DNA from: Asticcacaulis solisilvae
GTDB taxonomy: Bacteria > Pseudomonadota > Alphaproteobacteria > Caulobacterales > Caulobacteraceae
Length of the DNA: 64,000 bases
Assembly: GCF_017875235.1 (NCBI RefSeq)
Contig: NZ_JAGGMI010000004.1
Location: 248,001 to 312,000, forward strand
Direction: 5' to 3'
The notes beneath the pieces were generated by a model. That model saw nothing but the letters and a program-made list of their open reading frames with translations. It had not been told where the DNA came from and searched no databases. Position 1 is the stretch's first letter. Every line of letters starts with the position of its first letter. This document shows positions 1-7,734 of this stretch, one piece after another. Position numbers and translations under genes: made by a program.

Positions 1-2132
1 GTTTCCGAGACGTCGAGCATTTCGGAGTCGTTGTAGCAACCTTCGGTATTGCCCGGACGGTCGCAGATCGGCGTCCACTTCAGAGGCGTGTTGGTCTTGG
101 CGCCCGACAGACCGTTGATGTGACGCGAACGGTCGGCCAGGACGTCATTCGACAGCCACGGCAGGGCGCCGGGGTTGAAGACATCGCCGTTATAGAAGCC
201 GTCGCGGAAGGGCTCCGACACCCACATATCCTTGCCATAGCCCTGGAAGGTCTGGCCGGCATTACAGGTGTACGGCGCCGGCGTCGTGTTATCCAGGTTG
301 AAGGCAGGCCCGTTACAGGCGTTCCACGGCTGGATGACCGGCGACCAGTTATAGGCCGAATAGCGGACCTTCTGGTCGCGTTCGGCATGACGCACGCCGA
401 CCTTCAGCGAGTTCAGCCAGCCCGTTTCCTCGAAGCGGTATTCGGCATCGGCGCGAACCGACAGCTGGGTCGCGTCATTGTCTTCGACGTGATCCTGGAT
501 GAACGGGATGTACCAGTTGTGCGGGTTGGACAGGCCGCCCGCCGCGTAGTTGACATTGGTGCCCGGCAGCAGGTCGATCTCCGGCGTACCGTCGCCATTG
601 GTCGAGTACTTGACGTTGGCCAGCGTGTTGGCGGCGACCAGGATGTCATAGTTGTTGGTCTCGGCCGTCACATACTGGACGTCGAAATTGGCGCGCAACT
701 TTTCGGTGATTTCCCACTTCAGGTTGGCAGCGATATCGCGGGTGCCTTCTTCGTGGTCGAAGATGCGCGACTCGTTGGAAATGCCGGTGCCCTGACGCGT
801 CGAGCTACAGCCGCCACCGCCGCAGTAGTTGACGAACGGCAGGCCCGGAACGGCCGAACCGATGTCGATCGCCGCGGCAGTCGAGCCACCCCAGCCACCC
901 GACGGCGCGGTCAGCGTGCCGGAATCGAGCATGCCGTCGGCGCCGAACACAAAGGCCGGCGTGCCGTCGGCCGGCGCGATAACGGCGGTCGTCTGCGGCG
1001 AGAAGGCCGGCGCCGCCCACAGGTCGAAGAAGCCGACATTGGTCGAGCGCTCCTTCCAGGCGTTCTTGTAATAGGTGTCGTTATATTGCAGCGAGAATTG
1101 CACCGTCTTGGCGTTGTTCTGCCATTGCAGCGCCGCCGCGATACCGCGACGGTCGCGGTCATATTCGACCTGGCTGAAATTGACCTGGCGGGGCATGTAG
1201 ACCCAGCCCGTGCCGCCATAGGGGTTTGCCGTACAGGCAACGGTGCCGTCGGCATTGACATTGGCAGCCGCCGTCGTGCCGAAACCGGCCGAGCAGAAGG
1301 CGCCGATACGCTGACCGACCACGCCTTCGGTCTGCGTCAGGACGTGACCCTGGGCGTAGTTGAGCATGACGCCCCACTCACCGGCTTCGGTCTGCCAGCG
1401 GTTGGTGTAGATGCCCGAAAACTCGTAGGTCGTTTCTTCCGAACGGTCGCCATAGTTGGCCTTGGCCGACAGGCCGATGACCTGGCCCTTGCTGTCGAAC
1501 GGCAGACGGGTGCGCAGGTTGACCGAGCCGGCGATGCCGCCTTCGATCATTTCCGCCGTCAGGTTCTTGTAGCTGTCGACGCCGGCCATCAGTTCCGGTG
1601 ACACGTCGTTGAAGTTCAGCCCGCGCCCGCCGTCGGCAGTGAACACGTCACGGCCGTTCAGTTCGGTGCGTACAAAGGTCAGGCCGCGGATCAGGACCTG
1701 GGCCGGCTCGGCCGAAAAGTGCGTCGAGTCGTCCGACGACTGGAAGCGCGACACGGTGATGCCCGGCACGCGCTGCAAAGCTTCGGCGACCGACTTGTCC
1801 GGGAAGGCGCCGATATCGGTGGCGGTGATCGAATCGACGTGGGTGTCGGCGTTCTTCTTGATGTCCTGGGCGGTCTTGAGCGCCTTGCGGACGCCGACGA
1901 CAACGACGGCGTCGTCTTCAGTCGGCGCAGCGTCCTGAGCCTGCACGGCTCCGGCAACCGTCACGGCCGCCAGCGCCATGAGGGACACGCTTCCTTTCAA
2001 AGCGATATGTCGAAAAGTGTCAGCGGTTTTCGACTTAAATATCGCGCCAAAGCAAAGACCTAGATCGGATTGATTTCCTTTGAAATCATTCCGATCTCGC
2101 ATTCGGCCGCTGATGAAACGGGTGTTTCGCAT
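1..2132 (-). CDS. TonB-dependent receptor, 5' part (gene runs off the left edge)
   Basis: Outer-membrane receptor that would import a siderophore, sugar oligomer or similar ligand using TonB energy; only the first 710 codons are here. After the signal peptide (h-region ending GAVQAQD, predicted cut after Ala65) comes a TonB box-like stretch (DAVVVVGVRKALK) and a plug domain with FPDKSVAEALQRVPGITVSR and VLIRGLTFVRTELNGRDVF, typical of Caulobacter/Xanthomonas receptors. The chosen ATG (2130-2132) has a good Shine-Dalgarno sequence (GGAGAG) just upstream, and the frame stays open into the receptor. Residues about 12-44 are encoded by a palindromic repeat, giving a long n-region before the hydrophobic core. 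Alternative starts downstream of the repeat (TTG 1997-1999, GTG 1988, ATG 1979) lack a clear ribosome site and would leave a shortened signal peptide. Family assignment is firm; the ligand is unknown. Confidence 0.9.
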   Translation of the reverse strand, partial: MRNTRFISGRMRDRNDFKGNQSDLGLCFGAIFKSKTADTFRHIALKGSVSLMALAAVTVAGAVQAQDAAPTEDDAVVVVGVRKALKTAQDIKKNADTHVDSITATDIGAFPDKSVAEALQRVPGITVSRFQSSDDSTHFSAEPAQVLIRGLTFVRTELNGRDVFTADGGRGLNFNDVSPELMAGVDSYKNLTAEMIEGGIAGSVNLRTRLPFDSKGQVIGLSAKANYGDRSEETTYEFSGIYTNRWQTEAGEWGVMLNYAQGHVLTQTEGVVGQRIGAFCSAGFGTTAAANVNADGTVACTANPYGGTGWVYMPRQVNFSQVEYDRDRRGIAAALQWQNNAKTVQFSLQYNDTYYKNAWKERSTNVGFFDLWAAPAFSPQTTAVIAPADGTPAFVFGADGMLDSGTLTAPSGGWGGSTAAAIDIGSAVPGLPFVNYCGGGGCSSTRQGTGISNESRIFDHEEGTRDIAANLKWEITEKLRANFDVQYVTAETNNYDILVAANTLANVKYSTNGDGTPEIDLLPGTNVNYAAGGLSNPHNWYIPFIQDHVEDNDATQLSVRADAEYRFEETGWLNSLKVGVRHAERDQKVRYSAYNWSPVIQPWNACNGPAFNLDNTTPAPYTCNAGQTFQGYGKDMWVSEPFRDGFYNGDVFNPGALPWLSNDVLADRSRHINGLSGAKTNTPLKWTPICDRPGNTEGCYNDSEMLDVSE
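2001..2097 (-). repeat. Double-hairpin palindromic repeat, copy inside the receptor gene
   Basis: Read from 2001 upward, the copy has hairpin 1 (GCGATAT, then GTCGAAAA paired with TTTTCGAC, then ATATCGC), a linker GCGCCAAAGCAAAG and hairpin 2 (AGATCGGATTGATT paired with AATCATTCCGATCT). It is the same element as at 23167, 37251, 48790 and 56773. In the other copies the inner stem is GGCGAAAA/TTTTCGCC; here both arms changed together, keeping the pairing. It lies within translated sequence of the receptor and causes no stop or frameshift. Confidence 0.85.
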
Positions 2133-2767
2133 ATTTCTCTCCATGTTCAGTCCGATTCCCGCGGACTGGTGTTGGTGGCATCATTGTCGTTGCACCGAAG
2201 CGCGCAGGACGAAGGGCCCTGTCGCGAGACGGTGATTTTCTTGCTCTTCCAACACTTGGCTTATGGAGACTTCGGCCAGCTCGATGGCGGATGACGGCCG
2301 CCCGGCTTTGACTGTGGCTGCGAATGCTCTTTGTTTTTTGTTACAGGCTTTGTGCGGTACGCCTGCCTGTGGCGTATCTGGTCAGGCTGTCTGCCCGCCC
2401 CGCGTGCCCGGCGTGAGCCAGACGAATGCGCTATGTAGTCTCCCTGAAGTTCCGATGGCTTATGTTTTTTATCGGGCCACACAATGAGATGACGGTCATC
2501 ATCTGAGTTATATGACATGCATAATATAATGCGATGACGCGACAAGCGCAAAATCCAAATTTTTCAGATTTTTATAAATTCAAAGCGGCTTGCAAAAATA
2601 TCACGTTTTTTGTGCGCTCCGTTGCTGCGCAGGCTCGCCGCATGAGCGGCGGCACGCAGTCGCGCTTAGCTCGAAAGGTTTGATAAAACTTCTGCGTGGC
2701 ACTGAGATGAGTTGCGCTGATCCGCTTTAAGCACTCTACACTTAACTAAGTGTCCGAGCATAGCCTT
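2133..2767. other. Gene-free stretch between the receptor and the defence island
   Basis: Roughly 635 bases with no convincing gene. It must carry the promoter of the receptor gene at its left end and the left junction of the AT-richer island at its right end. The segment around 2500-2600 is markedly AT-rich (for example AAATTTTTCAGATTTTTATAA). I found no direct repeat matching the right-hand junction of the island near 6450-6560, and no integrase or transposase. Confidence 0.5.
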
Positions 2768-4711
2768 CTATTTTGCCTTATTAAGCTTCAGACTCTGATC
2801 AACCTTAGTGTATTTTCCGCCAACTACATATTTTGACCCTTCAAGTTCAGGCGCGATCTTGGATGTGGAAAATATAATTTGATGCGGCACATCAGATTCT
2901 TCACATTTTTCAATAATTAGGCGCTGGAAATTCCAGGACCTTTCAGCCACCATCCCCTTATCCTCTATGTTGTCCATTAACATGAAGCGAGGTAAAGCAA
3001 ATGCCTTGTCGCTCAATGAAGCTAAGAAAAGAGCAAACAAGAAGCTATTCTTAAGTATAACCATTCCACTTGCGCTCCCGACCCTATTTTTGTCCCCATC
3101 AATAGCCATCCAGTCCGCCGCAAAGCTGAAAGAAAAAGATTTAAAATCACCAAAATCGCTATGCTCTGGCAAATCCTTTCGAATTAGACCTTCAGTCAAG
3201 GTCGAAATTTTAGTGTAAGCAATTCGCTTCCTAGAATCTTGCGCATTTTCGGTGGCAGAAATTTGATTTTTTATTCCCGTAATTTGCTCATTTAATGCAG
3301 CCTTTCTTTTTGAAAGCGCATCTATCTCAGTCGCAAGATCATGTCGACGGCGAAGCTGGTGAAGCTCACTTTCGATAAAGCCGATTTTTCGATTTATCTC
3401 AGATAGCGCCACGTCAAAGCGAGTAGAATATTCAAGGCGGTTAATGTCTCCAGCCCTTTGAATAGACCTTAATTTAGCTCTCTGTGCAGAAATTTCGACC
3501 TCAACTTGCGCCAACTCACGCTGCCGCTCCGCTTGCAGAGCAAGCGACTCCGTTAACTGCATTTCTAAATCAAGCTTGACCGCGAGCGCACGCGTTTCGT
3601 CGCGCTCAGCGCGCACATCGCCGCCGCAAAGATAACACCCTTGGGCTGCTGCACTTTCTTCTTCAACACCTTCGCAATGGTGGCCTTTGACAGGGCCAAA
3701 ACACGAAGGACAGAATTCAAAACGCACCGCTCCAAATGCCGAAAAGGTTGCACTAGCATCGTCAAAATCTATTATCGACTGCCCCAGATGGCTTATAAAT
3801 AGATCGCTATCTTCTATTTCAAATGACAAGGTTTTGAGCCTGTCATCAAGTTCAGCGACTTTACGACGAACGACAGAATATTCCTTTGCTTGCTTTTTTA
3901 GCACCTCATCAATTTCCGCTGCTGCCGCTCGCTGCCCGGCACCCTCCAGCAATGTAGCCGCCTGAATAACAAGCCCTTCGCGCTCCGCGTTTTTCGCTTC
4001 AATAGCGCTCGTTATTTGCTCGATGAGAACCTTCTCTCCGTAACCGCTTGCGATGGAAACCACACCCTTCAATTGTGCGGAAACCTCATCGTGTTCCTTG
4101 GTAAGATTTCTTAGAAACAGTTGAAGGGCAAACAGATCGTATCCGCCAATTCCACAGAGCACGTGTCCGACAGCTTGGCGTATTTGCCAAGTATCAAAGG
4201 ACTCCACCTGAAAAATTCTCTGAATTGGCGTTAGTTGATCTGAGTAAAGAACACGAAGCAATTGATGCATCGTCACGTTGCTCACACCATCCGATATTGC
4301 TTCGGGTATACCAATCGCTCGAAATAGTATTTGACTGAAGCTATAACCACTTCCCTCTGGCCTCCTGTACGGAAACGCTTCAAACTGACGGAAGTCGCCA
4401 GCTATTGCCTGATCATAAGAGCCAAAGAAAATCTGCATCGGCTGATTGTGAGCTGTGGTTACATCTCGCCGAATCGTAAGATATGAGCTTCTCGCTTGTA
4501 TCTCGGCAACTACGAAGTCACCTTCCCTTACAACTTTCCGCCAATCAGTCAGATCACCACCGAGAGCGAAATATATAAAGTCAGCAATAGTACTTTTACC
4601 CGCCCCGTTGTCACCATGGATTATGTTGACGCCATCGTGGAATTTCTCATCATAGAGCGTATGCTTACCTCTATGAATAGAAAGGCGGCAGAGCTTTAAC
4701 CGAGAAATCAT
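2768..4711 (-). CDS. SMC/Rad50-like ABC ATPase of an ABC-three-component (Lamassu-like) system
   Basis: A 647-residue ATPase predicted to sense or bind nucleic acid and license the effector encoded upstream. Walker A is GDNGAGKST at residues 33-41. Long charged helical segments (about 200-300 and 370-480) flank a four-cysteine insertion, CPSC at 334-337 and CYLC at 359-362, which resembles a zinc hook or zinc ribbon. The C-terminal lobe carries a signature-like GSASGMV and a Walker B-like PRFMLMDNIED. This is the layout of small SMC-type ATPases. The gene is last in a three-gene unit and its ATG overlaps the stop of the middle component by four bases (ATGA), implying translational coupling. 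Codon use is much more AT-rich than in the neighbours, so horizontal acquisition is likely. ATPase assignment is sure; the system assignment rests on gene order. Confidence 0.85.
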   Translation of the reverse strand: MISRLKLCRLSIHRGKHTLYDEKFHDGVNIIHGDNGAGKSTIADFIYFALGGDLTDWRKVVREGDFVVAEIQARSSYLTIRRDVTTAHNQPMQIFFGSYDQAIAGDFRQFEAFPYRRPEGSGYSFSQILFRAIGIPEAISDGVSNVTMHQLLRVLYSDQLTPIQRIFQVESFDTWQIRQAVGHVLCGIGGYDLFALQLFLRNLTKEHDEVSAQLKGVVSIASGYGEKVLIEQITSAIEAKNAEREGLVIQAATLLEGAGQRAAAAEIDEVLKKQAKEYSVVRRKVAELDDRLKTLSFEIEDSDLFISHLGQSIIDFDDASATFSAFGAVRFEFCPSCFGPVKGHHCEGVEEESAAAQGCYLCGGDVRAERDETRALAVKLDLEMQLTESLALQAERQRELAQVEVEISAQRAKLRSIQRAGDINRLEYSTRFDVALSEINRKIGFIESELHQLRRRHDLATEIDALSKRKAALNEQITGIKNQISATENAQDSRKRIAYTKISTLTEGLIRKDLPEHSDFGDFKSFSFSFAADWMAIDGDKNRVGSASGMVILKNSFLFALFLASLSDKAFALPRFMLMDNIEDKGMVAERSWNFQRLIIEKCEESDVPHQIIFSTSKIAPELEGSKYVVGGKYTKVDQSLKLNKAK

Positions 4712-5223
4712 GGAAGAATCGACCTTTTCGGTAGGCCAACACGCTTGTACAGGTTGTCCGTACCGCGCAGAGGGATTGCCGCGAATGGGCCAGTAAGAAA
4801 AGTTGTTAAACCGCCGTCAGTCTGGTTTCGAACCGCTGCGCGTTTGTACAAATCTTCGGGAACATTTTTGCGATCAATCTGAATAATTCCATTTTCAACT
4901 GATGTAGAAATCATGCCCTTGGCACGCAATTGGCCTAGTGCCGAGTTTTGATAGAGCCGTAGCTCTTGGAATACAGAAGGAATCCCTGGCAAATTTATGA
5001 AAATATCCTCCGCCTTCGGAATGCCTAGCTCTTTGAAGGTATTTAGTAGCGGCCGCGGCATGGAAATTCTATGTAGCAAACTTGGAAATAGGAGCATCAT
5101 ATCCATTACACGCAGGCGTTCAACTTCGATGTCTTTACCTTTGCTCGCTTCCGAAAGACGAACCAGCCTGAACGAGCAATGATACGCATCACGTGAAGAA
5201 TGCCACGCCCGAAGATTAGCCAT
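4708..5223 (-). CDS. Putative middle component of ABC-three-component system
   Basis: A 171-residue protein with no catalytic motif I can see. It has no signal peptide or membrane segment and looks cytoplasmic, with alternating helical stretches and a C-terminal basic end (VGLPKRSILP). By size, position and tight overlap with both neighbours (8 bases with the hydrolase gene, 4 with the ATPase gene) it fits the middle component that bridges effector and SMC-like ATPase in ABC-3C systems, or LmuC of Lamassu. The match is by context rather than by a recognised motif. Confidence 0.6.
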   Translation of the reverse strand: MANLRAWHSSRDAYHCSFRLVRLSEASKGKDIEVERLRVMDMMLLFPSLLHRISMPRPLLNTFKELGIPKAEDIFINLPGIPSVFQELRLYQNSALGQLRAKGMISTSVENGIIQIDRKNVPEDLYKRAAVRNQTDGGLTTFLTGPFAAIPLRGTDNLYKRVGLPKRSILP

Positions 5224-6430
5224 TGTCCCACCTCAGGTGACAGTTGCCCCCTAAGTAATACATAGCACTTTCGACTGTGGAGACGGATAACGTCTCCCCA
5301 ACGGTAAAATGAGATTTCACCGTTTGATCAATTACCTGATCTTGAATTATCTGATCTACAGTTGACCTATCAACTCCCGAAGCAATCGCCGTCACTACAA
5401 ACCGATTAAATCGAGTTTCGATATTTGACATTAGCCTAGCATACATTTGAACAGCAGCCGGCTGCGCAATATTCCTATTCAGGAGTTTGCTAAACGATTC
5501 CTTCTGCCTTTCAGCACGACTTACTTCACTAACGCGATCTCCCTTAATAAGCTTTTCAGACAAACTCTGGCGATCAGAGTTTGCTTGAGTAGTGAAGGCG
5601 GTGTAGGCATCATTGAGGTCTGTATCGATGGCGGCTTGGGCGCTATGACCGGCTTTTATCCCATCCAACGCATCTCTAAGAAAAGCAGATATGGAGACAA
5701 ACAGTAACTTTTCTCTTGAGGAAATCTTACTTATAGAGACATGATCTTCATCTACAGCCGTGATATCGCATCCCAATATATTTGGGTTCGCGCTCACTTT
5801 ATCGACCACAAGTGCAGCTTTGTATTTCTGCGTCTCATAATATCCAGATATAGGAATCTTTTTCTTCACCGCGTATCCAGAGAACCAAGAACCAAGGTCT
5901 AGAAGCGGGTCTGAAGCATATTGCAGATTTTTAAGAGCCTTAGATGTAACCACGCCACCTATGGCATTTACAATGCTGGCCAGTTGGGCGCCTTGATGAG
6001 GTGTGGCGATAAACGCGATACCCTTTACGCAGTCACAGATCGTCCGCTTTTTGGCATTGGTTGCCCCCTCTGACGACCGGATAAGCTGTTTGACAATGAG
6101 CCCACCTAAGCTGTGGCAAATAAACACAACTGGTCTCTCAAATTTTTCTCTGCTTACCAACCTATCAAGCATCATGCTCGCTTGATCGTTTAGCGAAGCG
6201 CCGTCACCTTTTATCAAATCGATGAAGAGCGCAGAATTATATCCTATTGAATAGACGTTACACTCAGGGAAATCCGCAGCGATCCATGACGGCCAGAATT
6301 CATTGTTTGAGTGGGTCCAAGTGCCCGTTGCGTCTCCAGTTATCCCGTGGACGAACACAATATCCGCGATCGCATCAGCGTTCAGATTCTGCTGACCACC
6401 CGGTATAAAATTAAAGCAAGATTCGGCCAT
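5216..6430 (-). CDS. Alpha/beta-hydrolase effector protein of ABC-three-component system
   Basis: The 404-residue protein has an N-terminal alpha/beta-hydrolase domain (about residues 1-245): VFVHGITG as the oxyanion-hole strand, the nucleophile elbow ICHSLGGLIVK with serine, and a late DEDHVSISK that supplies a catalytic histidine. It resembles the DUF676/PGAP1-like lipase or esterase branch. The C-terminal 150 residues have no recognisable enzyme motif and probably bind the other components. There is no signal peptide, so it acts inside the cell; in such systems the hydrolase is the toxic effector unleashed on infection (inference). The ATG at 6428-6430 follows GGGGGTG; upstream GTG and TTG codons are in frame but less likely. 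First gene of the AT-rich unit. Confidence 0.75.
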   Translation of the reverse strand: MAESCFNFIPGGQQNLNADAIADIVFVHGITGDATGTWTHSNNEFWPSWIAADFPECNVYSIGYNSALFIDLIKGDGASLNDQASMMLDRLVSREKFERPVVFICHSLGGLIVKQLIRSSEGATNAKKRTICDCVKGIAFIATPHQGAQLASIVNAIGGVVTSKALKNLQYASDPLLDLGSWFSGYAVKKKIPISGYYETQKYKAALVVDKVSANPNILGCDITAVDEDHVSISKISSREKLLFVSISAFLRDALDGIKAGHSAQAAIDTDLNDAYTAFTTQANSDRQSLSEKLIKGDRVSEVSRAERQKESFSKLLNRNIAQPAAVQMYARLMSNIETRFNRFVVTAIASGVDRSTVDQIIQDQVIDQTVKSHFTVGETLSVSTVESAMYYLGGNCHLRWDNG

Positions 6431-6449
6431 CCGCACCCCCAAGAGCTAA

Positions 6450-6477
6450 CGGATATATTTTTTGACTATCATGTCAA
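6450..6477 (-). promoter_or_regulatory. Probable promoter with overlapping inverted repeat, effector operon
   Basis: On the minus strand TTGACA (6472-6477) is followed after 14-16 bases by TATATC/TATCCG (6450-6457), a near-consensus sigma-70 promoter about 20-40 bases before the effector start. The -35 box lies inside a perfect inverted repeat TTGAC-N6-GTCAA (6462-6477), which could be an operator. No regulator gene lies in the island. Confidence 0.5.
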
Positions 6478-6557
6478 GTGCATGCGCCACACCGGCAACC
6501 AGCGGTGGCAGGACTTGAAGGGTACGTAGATCTCGGGGGACAGGTTATCAATTGCCC

Positions 6558-7640
6558 CTACTTCCGCTCTGACTCCCTCAACAACCGCACCAGATCAGCC
6601 TTCCAGAACTTCGCCCACGTGTGCGTGCCGTGGCCTCGCGTGTCGGGCGAGGACGGAATAAGCCGGTAGGTCACGGTTTTCAGGCGCGGCAGGACCGTCT
6701 CGGGGATTTTCAGTTCCGGCGGGTTGATAAAGTCGTCGGCCGAGTTGATCCACATGGTCGGCGCGGTGATCTTTTCCAGGCCCGGCAGCGGATTATAGGT
6801 CCGCGACGAATCGAACTGATAGAGGAAGTCGTTGGCGTCGCGTGAGGCGATGTCCTTGGCGATGCGTTCGCGGACATTGGCTTCGGCGGCTGCGCGCGTC
6901 GGATACTGCGCCTGGAAATATTCCGGCGCGCTGCCGGCCATGACCGAAAGGGCCGCAGCCGTGCGCAGGCCCTGCACCGGCGGGGTCGTGTAATTACCGC
7001 CCTGCCAGGCCGGATCGGCGCGGATAGCATCCATGGCGACGACGCGCCACATGCGATTGCGGCCGGCGATTTCGACCGGCTGGCAGGCCATCGGCATCAG
7101 GGCGTCGGCAAAGTCTGGATGCGCTTCGGCCCAGACGAAGATGTGCATGCAGCCCATAGACGTGCCGAAGATCAGGCGCAGGCGCTCGATGCCGAAGGCT
7201 GTTTTAAGCATCTGCCGCTGGGCTTCGACCATGTCGGCATAGTCGTATTTCGGAAAGGCCATGCGCAGACCGTCGGATGGCTTGGACGAAGCGCCATGGC
7301 CGATATTGTCCGGCAGGATGATGAAATATTGCGTCACATCGAGCGGCTGACCCGGGCCATAAAGTTCGTCGGCGAACTGCGGCGCCAGGAACTGCGCACC
7401 GGACCCGCCCGTGCCGTGCAGGATCATGACGGAATTGGTGATGCGGCCTGAGGCATCGCGCTTCGGCGTGCCCAGCGTGCGGTAATGCATGCGCAGGTCG
7501 GGCAGGCTTTCGCCGGTGGCGAATGTGAAGTTGCGCAAGGTGACGTCGCCGTCCTTGACCTGCGGCGCGGCGGCGGCGCTCAGCGGTGTGGCCATCGCCA
7601 GCAGGGCCGCCATAAGGCTCAGGCACGATTTCGGGTTCAT
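6558..7640 (-). CDS. Exported alpha/beta-fold hydrolase, homoserine O-acetyltransferase-like
   Basis: A 360-residue protein whose fold family includes homoserine O-acetyltransferase (MetX). An N-terminal Sec signal peptide (LSLMAALLAMATPLSAAAA) puts it in the periplasm, so an amino-acid biosynthetic role is unlikely; a hydrolase acting on an imported ester or amide is more plausible. Visible motifs are HGTGGSG (oxyanion strand), FGTSMGCMHIF with the nucleophilic serine near residue 165, NSADDFINPP with the acidic residue, and RGHGTHTWAKFW with the histidine near the C-terminus. The ATG at 7638-7640 is chosen because it begins the signal peptide; the frame is open further upstream, but into the divergent promoter region. 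It is divergent from the DUF885 gene, with an operator-like palindrome between them. Confidence 0.8.
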   Translation of the reverse strand: MNPKSCLSLMAALLAMATPLSAAAAPQVKDGDVTLRNFTFATGESLPDLRMHYRTLGTPKRDASGRITNSVMILHGTGGSGAQFLAPQFADELYGPGQPLDVTQYFIILPDNIGHGASSKPSDGLRMAFPKYDYADMVEAQRQMLKTAFGIERLRLIFGTSMGCMHIFVWAEAHPDFADALMPMACQPVEIAGRNRMWRVVAMDAIRADPAWQGGNYTTPPVQGLRTAAALSVMAGSAPEYFQAQYPTRAAAEANVRERIAKDIASRDANDFLYQFDSSRTYNPLPGLEKITAPTMWINSADDFINPPELKIPETVLPRLKTVTYRLIPSSPDTRGHGTHTWAKFWKADLVRLLRESERK

Positions 7641-7681
7641 GGGGCGCCTCAATGAAATATGTGCGACGGACTTTTCTGCGT

Positions 7682-7698
7682 TATACGTATATCGTATA
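7682..7698. promoter_or_regulatory. Operator-like perfect inverted repeat in a divergent promoter region
   Basis: TATACG-TATAT-CGTATA is a perfect palindrome placed between the divergent starts at 7640 (minus) and 7735 (plus). Its position suits a repressor controlling one or both genes; the TetR gene at 9535-10191 is the nearest candidate, by proximity only. Confidence 0.45.
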
Positions 7699-7734
7699 CA
7701 GAATGTTGGCCAGCGAAAAACAAGAGGTGATGCG

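Noticed and set aside
120-1601. Long open frame on the plus strand opposite the first receptor gene
   Set aside because: It is Arg/Val/Gly-rich with no family motif, and the minus strand encodes an unmistakable TonB-dependent receptor through the same bases. GC-rich antisense frames stay open by codon bias.
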